Origin: Ixodes scapularis
Lineage: Eukaryota; Arthropoda; Arachnida; Ixodida; Ixodidae
Direction of reading: 5' to 3'
NCBI RefSeq assembly: GCF_016920785.2
Contig: NW_024609835.1
Coordinates: forward strand, 170,930,995-170,994,994
Length of the DNA: 64,000 bases
In this document: piece after piece, positions 39,717-50,141 of the stretch
Layout of the letters: every line of letters starts with the position of its first letter
Position numbering within the stretch: the first letter of the stretch is position 1
The notes under the pieces: model-generated
The model's database searches: none
Told to the model about the DNA's origin: nothing
The model's input: the letters and a program-made list of their open reading frames with translations, nothing else
Program-made: the position numbers and the translations under genes

Positions 39717-39873
39717 TTTCGCCCCAGCGTTCGACTCTGCTGTTACGCCGACTTCGACGCGCGCGACGCTCTCTTATTATCTTTTGTACCCTTTTATTTT
39801 TGGAACAAGTTCGCCACATTAAACGTTTATTTATTCCTGTTTATTTCTTGTTTATTGGTCACCACCCGTGACA
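39717..39873 (+). repeat. 3' LTR of LTR1, second part
   Basis: Continues exactly where 34172 stops and matches 28672-28824 of the 5' LTR. Ends CCCGTGACA, followed by target duplication CTAT. Confidence 0.92.
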
Positions 39874-40838
39874 CTATAAGTGAACTTGGGATATGAAAAT
39901 GAGTGAATGGATAACAAAGAGAGCCCACATAATAGCCACGGCACTTGTCACACCTTCAAGTAGGTTGCGTTCAGAAAGACACTCAACGTTGGAAGACGCC
40001 TTGTTGACATTTTGAGAGGCCATCCTGCTCGGGTCACTGTAATCTCGGCCGACAGTTGCATTACAATCAAGCGTGCATTATGGCCGAGAGGGGCGGAAGG
40101 GCCAGGAGTGGCTCTGAGGCCGCATGAGGCATAACGGCCGAGAACTGCATTAAGGCCGATAGTCTCTGAATGAGCTGGTGTGGCCGCCTCCTCCGGGGTT
40201 GCGTTGCGGTTGACGACCGTAGTTGCCACCGTATTGGATAGGTGGTGCCACATATTCCTTTTCTATGTCAGTGCACGTTTTATCTCTCGGGGACGGCAAG
40301 TACTGCGTTTTTGCTTTCATTATTTTATACCTTACGGTTAATTAAACATGCAGTACTTTGACCGTTTCGACTAGCTTTTCTTTTTTGCTGCACTCCATGT
40401 CAACAATATTTGGCACAGGCCGAAGGCTATGCCCCCGTGAGCCAATTAGAGAGACAGAACGAAGCACGTGACAGTTCTCCAAGACAAAAATGCACTCCGA
40501 CGGTGAGTTTTCATGTTTTGACATTCTGATTGACTGGCACTGTAGTAAGTTTTGCTGTTTGCAAGGAATGCTGGCTTTGCTCGCACGGCGGCTATCTTGT
40601 GTGGCATTTTTGTACGTTTTATTTTTAGAAACTTATAACTGAGTACGCGACAGTTATTTTGCAAGCTATTTTATAGCACCGATGGGTAGATTATATGAAA
40701 AAAAAAACCAGCAGTCACAGAGAATATACTGCTTACATTCAAATGCCCAATACATTCAACAAAAGAAAAAAAAAAAGATTCATGCCGAAACGTGTTTGGC
40801 TACGCCGATGCTTGACCAGATACGTTAACATTCGGAGT

Positions 40839-40955
40839 GGGACCGAAATTTTACCAAACGCCGTTTCATCGAACGCAGTTTTAACGAAAACCATTACATC
40901 GAAACCGTTTAATTGAATCCGTCTTATTGAACGCAGCTTCATCGAATGATTCTGA
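40839..40955. repeat. Degenerate 15-bp tandem motif (TTCATCGAACGCAG type)
   Basis: About seven diverged 14-16-bp units sharing an ATCGAA/ATTGAA core. The same period as the foldback arms, but no inverted partner was found in the window. Confidence 0.55.
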
Positions 40956-41439
40956 AGTAGAGTTGTACAGTTTCATCTTGTCAGCGATTTATTTTAATGG
41001 CTTGAAATATTACAGCTGACTCGACCGAAAGTTTCTGGCCTCGCTGTGATTATTCGACCAAACGGTTGCCAGATGCTGGGCAGCGTTGCAATTTCAACTA
41101 TGCAATATTGACCACGCGTGATATTTTCTATGCTTCTCTGGTTCCAAAACTTACATTTGTTTCTCGGTCCCAGTCGATGAAGGTTTTAATATCGCATTCC
41201 AATATTAAGTTTTCTCAGTGTCATTTTTAGTTACCAATATGGCAAATCACGTCACTGCCGACTGCTGACCTAGGTAGTTTTCCCGTGACAAAGTGCCCTC
41301 TCGTCAATTGATATCATAATATTCTTTCCGCGAACCTCCCGGTTGAACCGCAAAAATGAATAAGAAGTTATGAAGCTCAGAAAAGCAAATAAATAAATAA
41401 AAAAATTCGGCTAGGCAAGGCCGGTATACCGACTGGGGG

Positions 41440-42345
41440 CGTAGCATGATTTCCCCGCGTGCAGAATCCCTGTCGCGAAAGCCCGGCTTTCTTAGCCCCA
41501 CATTTCGAAAACCCCGCGTTTAATTACTCCGTCCCAAATTCTTCACGTGTCAAAAAACCCGTGCTCACTGCGCCGTACCCCCCTCTTCCCGCTTCAACCA
41601 GAAATGTTCCCTGTCCTAATTTAACCTGTTGAGCGCCTACTAAGGGTCTTGTAATTGAAAGAAAAAGAAAACAAAATAAGGTTAACTTAAATTGCCAAAA
41701 AATTTAGAATGACACACAAGTGGCCAAAATAATCATAAGTATGCATCACCTGTGACGAAGTCCAATGCCATAGAGGGATACTCAGACGCAGAGTTGTGAA
41801 CTTTATTTTCCTAGATGAGTACAAATATTTTATTTTCCAACGACGTAAGAAGAATAGAAAGGGTGTTCGGTGCTGTGATAAATATGGGGCCATGAGCTGC
41901 GGTTTAACAGTTTTGACAGAACCCGCTTCGTCGGAACTGCGAATCCGCGCGTGCTTAAGAGCCGACGAAGGCTTCGGTTCAGTGCTTATTGATAATAGCT
42001 GTAACTTCAAATGTTTTGCCAGTGAATATAATTTTCTCTTCTAACGTCGCAAGACGTGAACATGTTTGGTGCACGCCTGAAGAACTGAAGCTTTATTCAT
42101 TACTTGAGTTCCGGGTACCTCATGATTTCGTTACACAAGCTCGCGTGCACACCGTCTCTTAGTTAAAAGCAGAATGCTCCGCCGCCACGTTGAGGACTCG
42201 CCAACTGACGTGGGGGATTCGTGTCATGAGCTTCTGAAATTGGGGCTTTTGTAAGCGGGGCAAAAAAGACGGGGTGTTTGCCGCGGGGTATTTGACATGA
42301 GACTTTTGACATAGGGTGTTTTCGTGCACGAGCTCGACGAGTGCC
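41440..42345. mobile_element. Foldback-like element with 15-bp tandem arms (inner, nested)
   Basis: The left arm (41440-41585) has CCCCGCGTTTAATTA-type units and the right arm (about 42220-42345) their diverged reverse complement (CTTTTGTAAGCGGGG type), both with a ~15-bp period. It lies within the outer inverted pair. Similarity is modest, so this is tentative. Confidence 0.4.
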
Positions 42346-42820
42346 GGCCGTGAAGGGTGAAAACAAAACCCCCTAAACCTCAGAATGTGTAGTCACCGAC
42401 AAATACACTGTTAAAAATGCCCATACGTCTACTTTTCCGCAAAATACGTGGAGTGCCATTCATTGCGGGCTCCGAGGAGACCTCGGCGAACGACGAGACT
42501 GAGAACATGTTAAGCTTAAAAAATGAAGTCTGAGTTGTGTCACTGAGAGGACGTTTTATCCATCATGCTCAGTGTTGCGCCATCTTTCTTATTTGGCGGC
42601 AACTAAAGTCGTCAACCACAACGCAACCCCGAGACGGCGGCCGCACCAGTCCATTCCAAGACTATCGGCCTTAATACAGTTCTCGGCCTTTACGCCCTAC
42701 TCGGCCTCAAGGCCAGTCCCGGTCCTTCCATCCCGCTCGGCCTTAACGCACTCTCGGCCTTAACGCACTCTCGGCCTTAACGCACTCTCTGGCCGTAATG
42801 CGACTATCGGCCTTAGTGGG

Positions 42821-43754
42821 ATGCTTCCAATAAGTACCGAACTGACGGCAAAAAGAAAAGAGACAAAAGAAACCTTGACATTTTACCGTAGCGGGTCAAA
42901 TATACAACAAGCAAAAAAAGTGTCTTCTTTTTCTGTCCAGTTTTCATTTTCTCGTATTTGTTATTTTCTTGACACTGAAGTCTGCATTGTTGTCGTAAGT
43001 CGTTTGCCGCTCTACGTTGCGCCTCAGTGTGGCAATCATTAGTTCCGTAAAACCACCCCTTTTGTTTGAGGATTTTGGGGGAAAACTCTAGGGAAAAAAG
43101 GGCGCCTATGGGAAGACGAGCGGGAAACATTCCATCGTACGAACTTTGGAGTGAAATATGAATCACAATCGGCACAAAAGCAATGTTTTCACGTGCTTAA
43201 TCTAAGCCATCGTAGCTTATCGGAGCTAGCAAGAGGATTTGGTTTCTCGAAAGAATGGTCAAGTTTGCTCGTGCCACGCTCACACAACTTCACACCGAAA
43301 AACCTGGAAAACGTAGGAATGTCAAAAATATGTTTGAAATAATGAGTACAAGATACTCAAAAATGTAATTAAAATACAGTATCAAATACTCGCAATTAAA
43401 ATTCTTTGCAAGATACCAAGATACTTCAAGACGTATTTGAAATACAGTATCTTCAGTTGAGTATTTGAGATAGGCACAAGTCGGGCGTCTTCCAGCTAAT
43501 CGTTCCAGTCAGAGCTCGGGTGTACTTGCGTCCCTGCCGCGCTCTTCTCTTCTCCTTCTCGCTTAGTTTCTCGTCGCATAGAAACAGGCCGTATTTCCCT
43601 AGTCATTCAACGCCGCATCCAGGGTGCGTGATTGGTTTAGGTGGCAATGAAAAACGCACGAAGACGACGAGCGCCGTGACGATGCTTTTTTGGCACTGCT
43701 TAATTGGCGCCATCGGATCGTATATCGTCGGCTGCTGTCGGACTTGATAGAGTT
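42821..43754. other. Noncoding DNA with a degenerate AT-rich repeat
   Basis: 43355-43470 repeats ATACAGTATC/AAATACTC-like motifs in both orientations, as in some DNA-transposon ends. No ORF supported. Confidence 0.45.
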
Positions 43755-46196
43755 TTAGGGAAACGTTTTGGCGCACCCTTCATGGCACGGTAAGCCCGAC
43801 GGTACGAATTGCGCATATGCGAACCTTTTGTGGCAGCGCATGCGGAATGCGTACCGGTGGGCCCATCGTACCGTATCGGATGTGCAAAAACGATTCTCTA
43901 AAACTGTGTTAGGAAGTTTTAGGGAACCGTTTTTTGCACATCCGATACGGTACAATACGTCCGGTACGAACTGCGCATATGCGAACCTTCTGTAGTATCG
44001 CATGCGGAGTGCGTACCGGAGGGCCCATCGTACCGTATCGGATGTGCAAAAACGATTCTCTAAAACTCTCTGTTAGGGAGTTTTAGGGAACCGTTTTTGC
44101 ACATCCGATACGGTACAATACGTCCGGTACGAACTGCGCATATGCGAACCTTCTGTAGTATCGCATGCGGAGTGCGTACCGGAGGGCCCATCGTACCGTA
44201 TCGGATGTGCAAAACGATTCTCTAAAACTCTCTGTTCGGGAGTTTTAGGGAACCGTTTTTGAACATCCGATACGGTACAATACGTCCGGTACGAACTGCG
44301 CATATGCGAACCTTCTGTAGTATCGCATGCGGAGTGCGTACCGGAGGGCCCATCGTACCGTATCGAACGTGCAAAAACGATTCTCTAAAACTCTCTGTTC
44401 GGGAGTTTTAGGGAACCGTTTTTGAACATCCGATACGGTACAATACGTCCGGTACGAACTGCGCATATGCGAACCTTCTGTAGTATCGCATGCGGAGTGC
44501 GTACCGGAGGGCCCATCGTACCGTATCGGATGTGCAAAAACGATTCTCTAAAACTCTCTGTTCGGGAGTTTTAGGGAACCGTTTTTGAACATCCGATACG
44601 GTACAATACGTCCGGTACGAACTGCGCATATGCGAACCTTCTGTAGTATCGCATGCGGAGTGCGTACCGAAGGGCCCATCGTACCGTATCGAACGTGCAA
44701 AAACGATTCTCTAAAACTCTCTGTTAGGGAGTTTTAGGGAACCGTTTTTGCACATCCGATACGGTACAATACGTCCGGTACGAACTGCGCATATGCGAAC
44801 CTTCTGTAGTATCGCATTAGGAGTGCGTACCGGAGGGCCCATCGTACCGTATCGGATGTGCAAAAACGATTCTCTAAAACTCTCTGTTCGGGAGTTTTAG
44901 GGAACCGTTTTTGAACATCCGATACGGTACAATACGTCCGGTACGAACTGCGCATATGCGAACCTTCTGTAGTATCGCATGCGGAGTGCGTACCGGAGGG
45001 CCCATCGTACCGTATCGGATGTGCAAAAACGATTCTCTAAAACTCTCTGTTCGGGAGTTTTAGGGAACCGTTTTTGAACATCCGATACGGTATAATACGT
45101 CCGGTACGAACTGCGCATATGCGAACCTTCTGTAGTATCGCATGCGGAGTGCGTACCGGAGGGCCCATCGTACCGTATCGGATGTGCAAAAACGATTCTC
45201 TAAAACTCTCTGTTCGGGAGTTTTAGGGAACCGTTTTTGAACATCCGATACGGTACAATACGTCCGGTACGAACTGCGCATATGCGAACCTTCTGTAGTA
45301 TCGCATGCGGAGTGCGTACCGGAGGGCCCATCGTACCGTATCGGATGTGCAAAAACGATTCTCTAAAACTCTCTGTTCGGGAGTTTTAGGGAACCGTTTT
45401 TGAACATCCGATACGGTACAATACGTCCGGTACGAACTGCGCATATGCGAACCTTCTGTAGTATCGCATGCGGAGTGCGTACCGGAGGGCCCATCGTACC
45501 CTATCGGATGTGCAAAAACGATTCTCTAAAACTCTCTGTTCGGGAGTTTTAGGGAACCGTTTTTGAACATCCGATACGGTACAATACGTCCGGTACGAAC
45601 TGCGCATATGCGACCCTTCTGTAGTATCGCATGCGGAGTGCGTACCGGAGGGCCCATCGTACCGTATCGGATGTGCAAAAACGATTCTCTAAAACTCTCT
45701 GTTAGGGAGTTTTAGGGAACCGTTTTTGCACATCCGATACGGTACAATACGTCCGGTACGAACTGCGCATATGCGAACCTTCTGTAGTATCGCATGCGGA
45801 GTGCGTACCGGAGGGCCCATCGTACCGTATCGGATGTGCAAAAACGATTCTCTAAAACTCTCTGTTCGGGAGTTTTAGGGAACCGTTTTGCACATCCGAT
45901 ACGGTACAATACGTCCGGTACGAACTGCGCATATGCGAACCTTCTGTAGTATCGCATGCGGAGTGCGTACCGGAGGGCCCATCGTACCGTATCGGATGTG
46001 CAAAAACGATTCTCTAAAACTCTCTGTTCGGGAGTTTTAGGGAACCGTTTTTGCACATCCGATACGGTACAATACGTCCGGTACGAACTGCGCATATGCG
46101 AACCTTCTGTAGTATCGCATGCGGAGTGCGTACCGGAGGGCCCATCGTACCGTATCGATGTGCAAAAACAATTCTCTAAAACTCTCTGTTAGGGAG
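43755..46196. repeat. 163-bp satellite array, left block (~15 monomers)
   Basis: Head-to-tail 163-bp monomers. Each has inverted arms: GAGTTTTAGGGAACCG then TTTTTGCACATCCGATACGG on one side, and the reverse complement on the other, with a 9-nt linker (TCTGTTAGG or TCTGTTCGG) between monomers. The first monomer (43755-43915) is clearly diverged, as expected at an array edge. This block mostly has CATCGTACC and TAGTATCGCATGC variants. Overlapping ~74-codon frames on both strands recur every 163 bp and are not genes. Confidence 0.95.
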
Positions 46197-46923
46197 TGTA
46201 AGGGTTCTGGGAAAGACGGCTGGTTTCTCGATCGGCCGGGCGACGGTCGTCTTGTCCGGCGGCGTGTATGATGCTCCCTCCCCGGTCGTTTTGTGTAGTT
46301 TTGCTTTTCTAACGGGGGACCGCGCGGGTCTTTCTGCCGACGCGGCCCCCTGGAGAGCGTCTTCCTGTGTCTCCCCCATCGGGATGACCCCTCGGGAAGA
46401 GATGTTGTTTTTTATTTTGAATCTGGAGGCTTGCGCATTCTACGGGGCTTCTTGGGTTTCAACCTGGGGGTTCCGGAGAGGCGCCGCTATGTCTGCAACG
46501 GGATGCACGGACGAAGTTACGGAGCTGTCGGCTGTAGTCCGTTGGCAAGTTAACGAATGTGTATCGACGCCCTTGCCAACTATTGGACGGTGGATATCAC
46601 GTGGCTCCAGCAGAGCTTTGAAATGATTGGTTGATCCTCGCCCGAGAGTGAGGGGGTCAGCGTCTTCAAAAGTCCGTGACAGGGGAGAGAGAAGCCCCCT
46701 TTCTGGCTTGGACTTGGACTAATTTGGAGGACGGCGAATTTCCTTTGCTTTGTATATACTGTGTACAATAGCTCGCCACGTCTAAATAAACAGTTTAGAC
46801 GAAGTCCTCCCGCATCTGTCGCACTCTTCTGATCGCCCACCGAACAAGGCTCATCAAACGATTGGCCCCGCAAGACACCGCCGGGCAGTCATCATCTATT
46901 CAACCAAGGGACGAACCTTTACT
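46197..46923 (+). repeat. 5' LTR of LTR2 (727 bp)
   Basis: Starts TGTAAGGG and ends CCTTTACT. TATATA at 46753-46758. AATAAA at 46785-46790 sits in a hairpin (8-bp arms, 46779-46801), like the poly(A) hairpin of some retroviruses. A likely primer-binding site TGGCGCAGCTCGAC begins at the last LTR base. Confidence 0.92.
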
Positions 46924-47348
46924 GGCGCAGCTCGACAGCGATGAGTGAGCCTCGGTGACGATCAGAGGATCAAGAAGGCGACAGAGGTGGTCCAGCTGAA
47001 GCTTCCTGGCTGGCCAGGTGCTTGAACGGAGCGACCGACGGAATCCGCCGACAAGCAGCGCTGAGCGTCAGGGAGCGGCACTGCCGAAGCGGACTGGCCG
47101 GTGGAAAGCGGCGCATGCGGCACATCGACGGAGAGAAAACCACCTGGGTCATCGGACAGCAACGCTGAACGACCGGTGGCTGAAACCAGGGACCTCGAGG
47201 GTCAGGAGTTCCGACGCCGAGGCCAAGGACGACTACTGAGGACGCAATATCCGGGGTCTGGGCGTCAAACTGCAGCAACGTTTGCGCCGGGTGAGTGGGA
47301 TTTCTTGCGTCGGGTCGAGGTTGGCATGGCTGGTAGTTGGCGGGGCTT

Positions 47349-48866
47349 ATGGTTTTGACGCGTCAGATGCTGGCCGACATGGAGAACGGGTTAAATGGAG
47401 AGAACTCGCAGGGGACAGGAGCCTCTGGTCAGGGGCAGGAGGCGCCACAGGGTGCGACAGAAAAGGAATCGGAGGCGGTCGCAATTCGGAGACTCGAGCT
47501 AGAATTTGAGTTGCGGAGAGCGCAACTTCAGATTGAGTCCGAAGAACGGATCGCGTTGCGCAGAGCAGAGCTAGGACATGAGAATGGTCGACCTTCGTCC
47601 TCTGGGTCGGAAACAGACGATCAACGGCACGCAGGCTTAGACCCGGTTGCGCAATGCGCAAAAGTTCTGAAAGGGTACCGCCTGCCATGTGACGCTGACG
47701 TTCCGCTATGGTTTGATGAGGTAGAAGGACTGTTTACCACGTACCAGGTGCCGGATAGTAGTCGAGTACATCTGATTATGCCGGTACTAACGGAGCGTGT
47801 CCGCTACCTGCTGCGCAGTCTGGGTCAAGACGATTGTTTAGATTACGAGTCTGTAAAACGGGCGGTGCTGAGCGAACTCAAACTCACACCAGCTGAGTAC
47901 CTAGACAGGTTCGACAGGGCAGCCAAAAGAAAAGATGAAACATGGGCTCAGTTCGCCTCCCGTGTTCGAACCTACTTCACGTACTACCTTCAGGTAAGAG
48001 GTGCGGACACGAAGGAGACTGTAACGGAGCTCATGGTTGCTGATCGGATTAAGGCGAGCCTGAGTACCGATGGCCTGGAGTATGTTCGCCTTCGCGAGGG
48101 AGAGAATTGGTTGAAACCGGTCGAGGTGGCGAGGGTGTTACAGACTTACGAGCAGGCAAAAGGGAAAGGACGTGCCACGAAACAGGAGCACGTTCCAGCG
48201 GAACAGTCGGGGACGGGGCGCTCGCCAGGGTTCAAAGGTCCCGTGAACTCGGGTCGAGCAGCGGTAAGGTGTCATGTATGTCATGAGCAGGGACACATTG
48301 CCAAGCACTGCCCTCGCGCTTCGGGTAGTGAGGTGCCTCAGGGGCTGGCAAATGTTCCTGAACCGAAAGGGCAGACAGACAGAGTGTTAACCGCTCGGGT
48401 TGAGGTGAGGCGGTCGATTTCGGAGACGGGCCGCTCGAAGCTACAATTGGTTCAAGTGGAGTGCGGCGACGTACACACCGAAGCAGTGCTCGACACGGGT
48501 ACCGAAATGACGGTAGTACGGGAGAGCCTGCTACCTCAAGCTTTGAGGGAACCGTCGGGCACAGTGAAGCTAGTGTCCGCTTTTGGCCACGCCATTGATG
48601 CCAATCTTGCAACACTTCCAATAAGGTTGAGCTGTCCAGGGGCGGTAGAAAATCCAACTAAAGCGGACTTAGTGTGCGCGCTCACCAATCAGCTGGCGGA
48701 AGGGGTGAACTGTTTGCTTGCCTGGGAAGATTGGGAACTGTTGAAAGCTAGGAGCGGTAAGGTCCAGGTGCAACAGGGAGGTACAGCGGCCTATCCTTGT
48801 GAAGTTGAAGAACAGAACGTCGGAAGAGATGAAGACAGCGAAGCACTGAGTTGTGGGGTTGGCTAG
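47349..48866 (+). CDS. Gag-protease protein of LTR2
   Basis: 505 residues from the first ATG (47349). Residues ~30-80 are a charged, coiled-coil-like segment rich in Glu, Arg and Leu. Residues ~90-290 form a capsid-like domain (PLWFDEVEGLF; LTPAEYLDRFDRA). A CCHC knuckle lies at 308-321 (CHVC..GHIAKHC). An aspartic protease follows with DTG at 382-384 (VLDTGTEMTVV) and a late hydrophobic LLAWEDW segment in place of the usual ILG.DFL. The frame ends with a normal stop and no pol follows. Assembly and maturation functions appear kept; copying and integration would have to come from another element in trans. Confidence 0.9.
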   Translation: MVLTRQMLADMENGLNGENSQGTGASGQGQEAPQGATEKESEAVAIRRLELEFELRRAQLQIESEERIALRRAELGHENGRPSSSGSETDDQRHAGLDPVAQCAKVLKGYRLPCDADVPLWFDEVEGLFTTYQVPDSSRVHLIMPVLTERVRYLLRSLGQDDCLDYESVKRAVLSELKLTPAEYLDRFDRAAKRKDETWAQFASRVRTYFTYYLQVRGADTKETVTELMVADRIKASLSTDGLEYVRLREGENWLKPVEVARVLQTYEQAKGKGRATKQEHVPAEQSGTGRSPGFKGPVNSGRAAVRCHVCHEQGHIAKHCPRASGSEVPQGLANVPEPKGQTDRVLTARVEVRRSISETGRSKLQLVQVECGDVHTEAVLDTGTEMTVVRESLLPQALREPSGTVKLVSAFGHAIDANLATLPIRLSCPGAVENPTKADLVCALTNQLAEGVNCLLAWEDWELLKARSGKVQVQQGGTAAYPCEVEEQNVGRDEDSEALSCGVG

Positions 48867-49414
48867 GTAAGCCTCGGCCCTTTAGCGCTACAATGTAACA
48901 GCCCAGCATGGGAGGGGAACCAGTAACGGAAATACTGATGCGTAGTGTGGGCTCAACAATTTATGTTGGGAGTCGACTGAGTGATCATGCCATGCCGCCT
49001 CGGTTAGACGTGAATGTTCCCCTCACCCGTGCCGCAGGGCGCTGTGAAGTGAATTGGCGAGTCGAACTTGAGGACCCAAAAGGACGTTCTTCTCGTTGCT
49101 GTTGTGAATACGTTCAATGCTAATGTAACGCTGTTTTTCTCTTTGTGTGTGTGTGTTGTTTTACACCCTTTGGAATGTCACGCACGCGTTTTGGCCCCTT
49201 TTTATGTTTGCACTGGGACATTCCGGTTTGTTAAAGTAGAATCTGTTGTTTTTATGTGTTTTGTTTTATTGTCAGCTTACGATTATGTTTGCACGCTTTG
49301 AGTCGGTTCTGAAGAACTTCACGTTAGTGTTATCTAGTTTTATTTGTTTTGCGTGTGTTTAGATTAACTGTTTAGCAGGTCCAAGGAGGACCAGAAACAG
49401 TCTTGGGGGGAAGG
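48867..49414 (+). other. Noncoding 3' interior of LTR2 with polypurine tract
   Basis: No RT, RNase H or integrase motif in any frame. Short frames may be relics. TTGGGGGGAAGG (49403-49414) directly precedes the 3' LTR and is the polypurine tract. Confidence 0.7.
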
Positions 49415-50141
49415 TGTAAGGGTTCTGGGAAAGACGGCTGGTTTCTCGATCGGCCGGGCGACGGTCGTCTTGTCCGGCGGCGTGTATGATGCTCCCTCCC
49501 CGGTCGTTTTGTGTAGTTTTGCTTTTCTAACGGGGGACCGCGCGGGTCTTTCTGCCGACGCGGCCCCCTGGAGAGCGTCTTCCTGTGTCTCCCCCATCGG
49601 GATGACCCCTCGGGAAGAGATGTTGTTTTTTATTTTGAATCTGGAGGCTTGCGCATTCTACGGGGCTTCTTGGGTTTCAACCTGGGGGTTCCGGAGAGGC
49701 GCCGCTATGTCTGCAACGGGATGCACGGACGAAGTTACGGAGCTATCGGCTGTAGTCCGTTGGCAAGTTAACGAATGTGTATCGACGCCCTTGCCAACTA
49801 TTGGACGGTGGATATCACGTGGCTCCAGCAGAGCTTTGAAATGATTGGTTGATCCTCGCCCGAGAGTGAGGGGGTCAGCGTCTTCAAAAGTCCGTGACAG
49901 GGGAGAGAGAAGCCCCCTTTCTGGCTTGGACTTGGACTAATTTGGAGGACGGCGAATTTCCTTTGCTTTGTATATACTGTGTACAATAGCTCGCCACGTC
50001 TAAATAAACAGTTTAGACGAAGTCCTCCCGCATCTGTCGCACTCTTCTGATCGCCCACCGAACAAGGCTCATCAAACGATTGGCCCCGCAAGACACCGCC
50101 GGGCAGTCATCATCTATTCAACCAAGGGACGAACCTTTACT
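49415..50141 (+). repeat. 3' LTR of LTR2 (727 bp)
   Basis: Same length and almost the same sequence as 46197-46923. The poly(A) hairpin is at 49997-50019. Followed by GGGAG and the resumed satellite. Confidence 0.93.

Larger units (their letters stand above)
28396..39877 (+). mobile_element. LTR1: Ty3/Gypsy retrotransposon, split by a nested insertion
   Basis: Element 28400-39873, starting TG and ending CA, flanked by CTAT at 28396-28399 and 39874-39877. Order: 5' LTR, gag, pol (protease, RT, RNase H, integrase), polypurine tract, 3' LTR. The order RNase H then integrase is Ty3/Gypsy. About ten substitutions plus one 16-bp copy-number difference separate the LTRs over ~409 aligned bases (by eye). 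A 5.5-kb I-like element interrupts the 3' LTR. Confidence 0.93.
39950..42820. mobile_element. Foldback-like element with 17-bp tandem arms (outer)
   Basis: The left arm (about 39950-40250) and right arm (about 42575-42820) are diverged inverted copies. Shared segments include GTCGTCAACC and TATCGGCCTTAAT. The outer part is built of 17-bp units such as CTCTCGGCCTTAACGCA, tandem at 42734-42802. No transposase seen. Limits are approximate. The class is inferred from arm architecture only. Confidence 0.5.

Noticed and set aside
48867..49123. A residual pol fragment after the LTR2 Gag-protease frame
   Set aside because: A 71-codon frame exists but shows no RT, RNase H or integrase motif.
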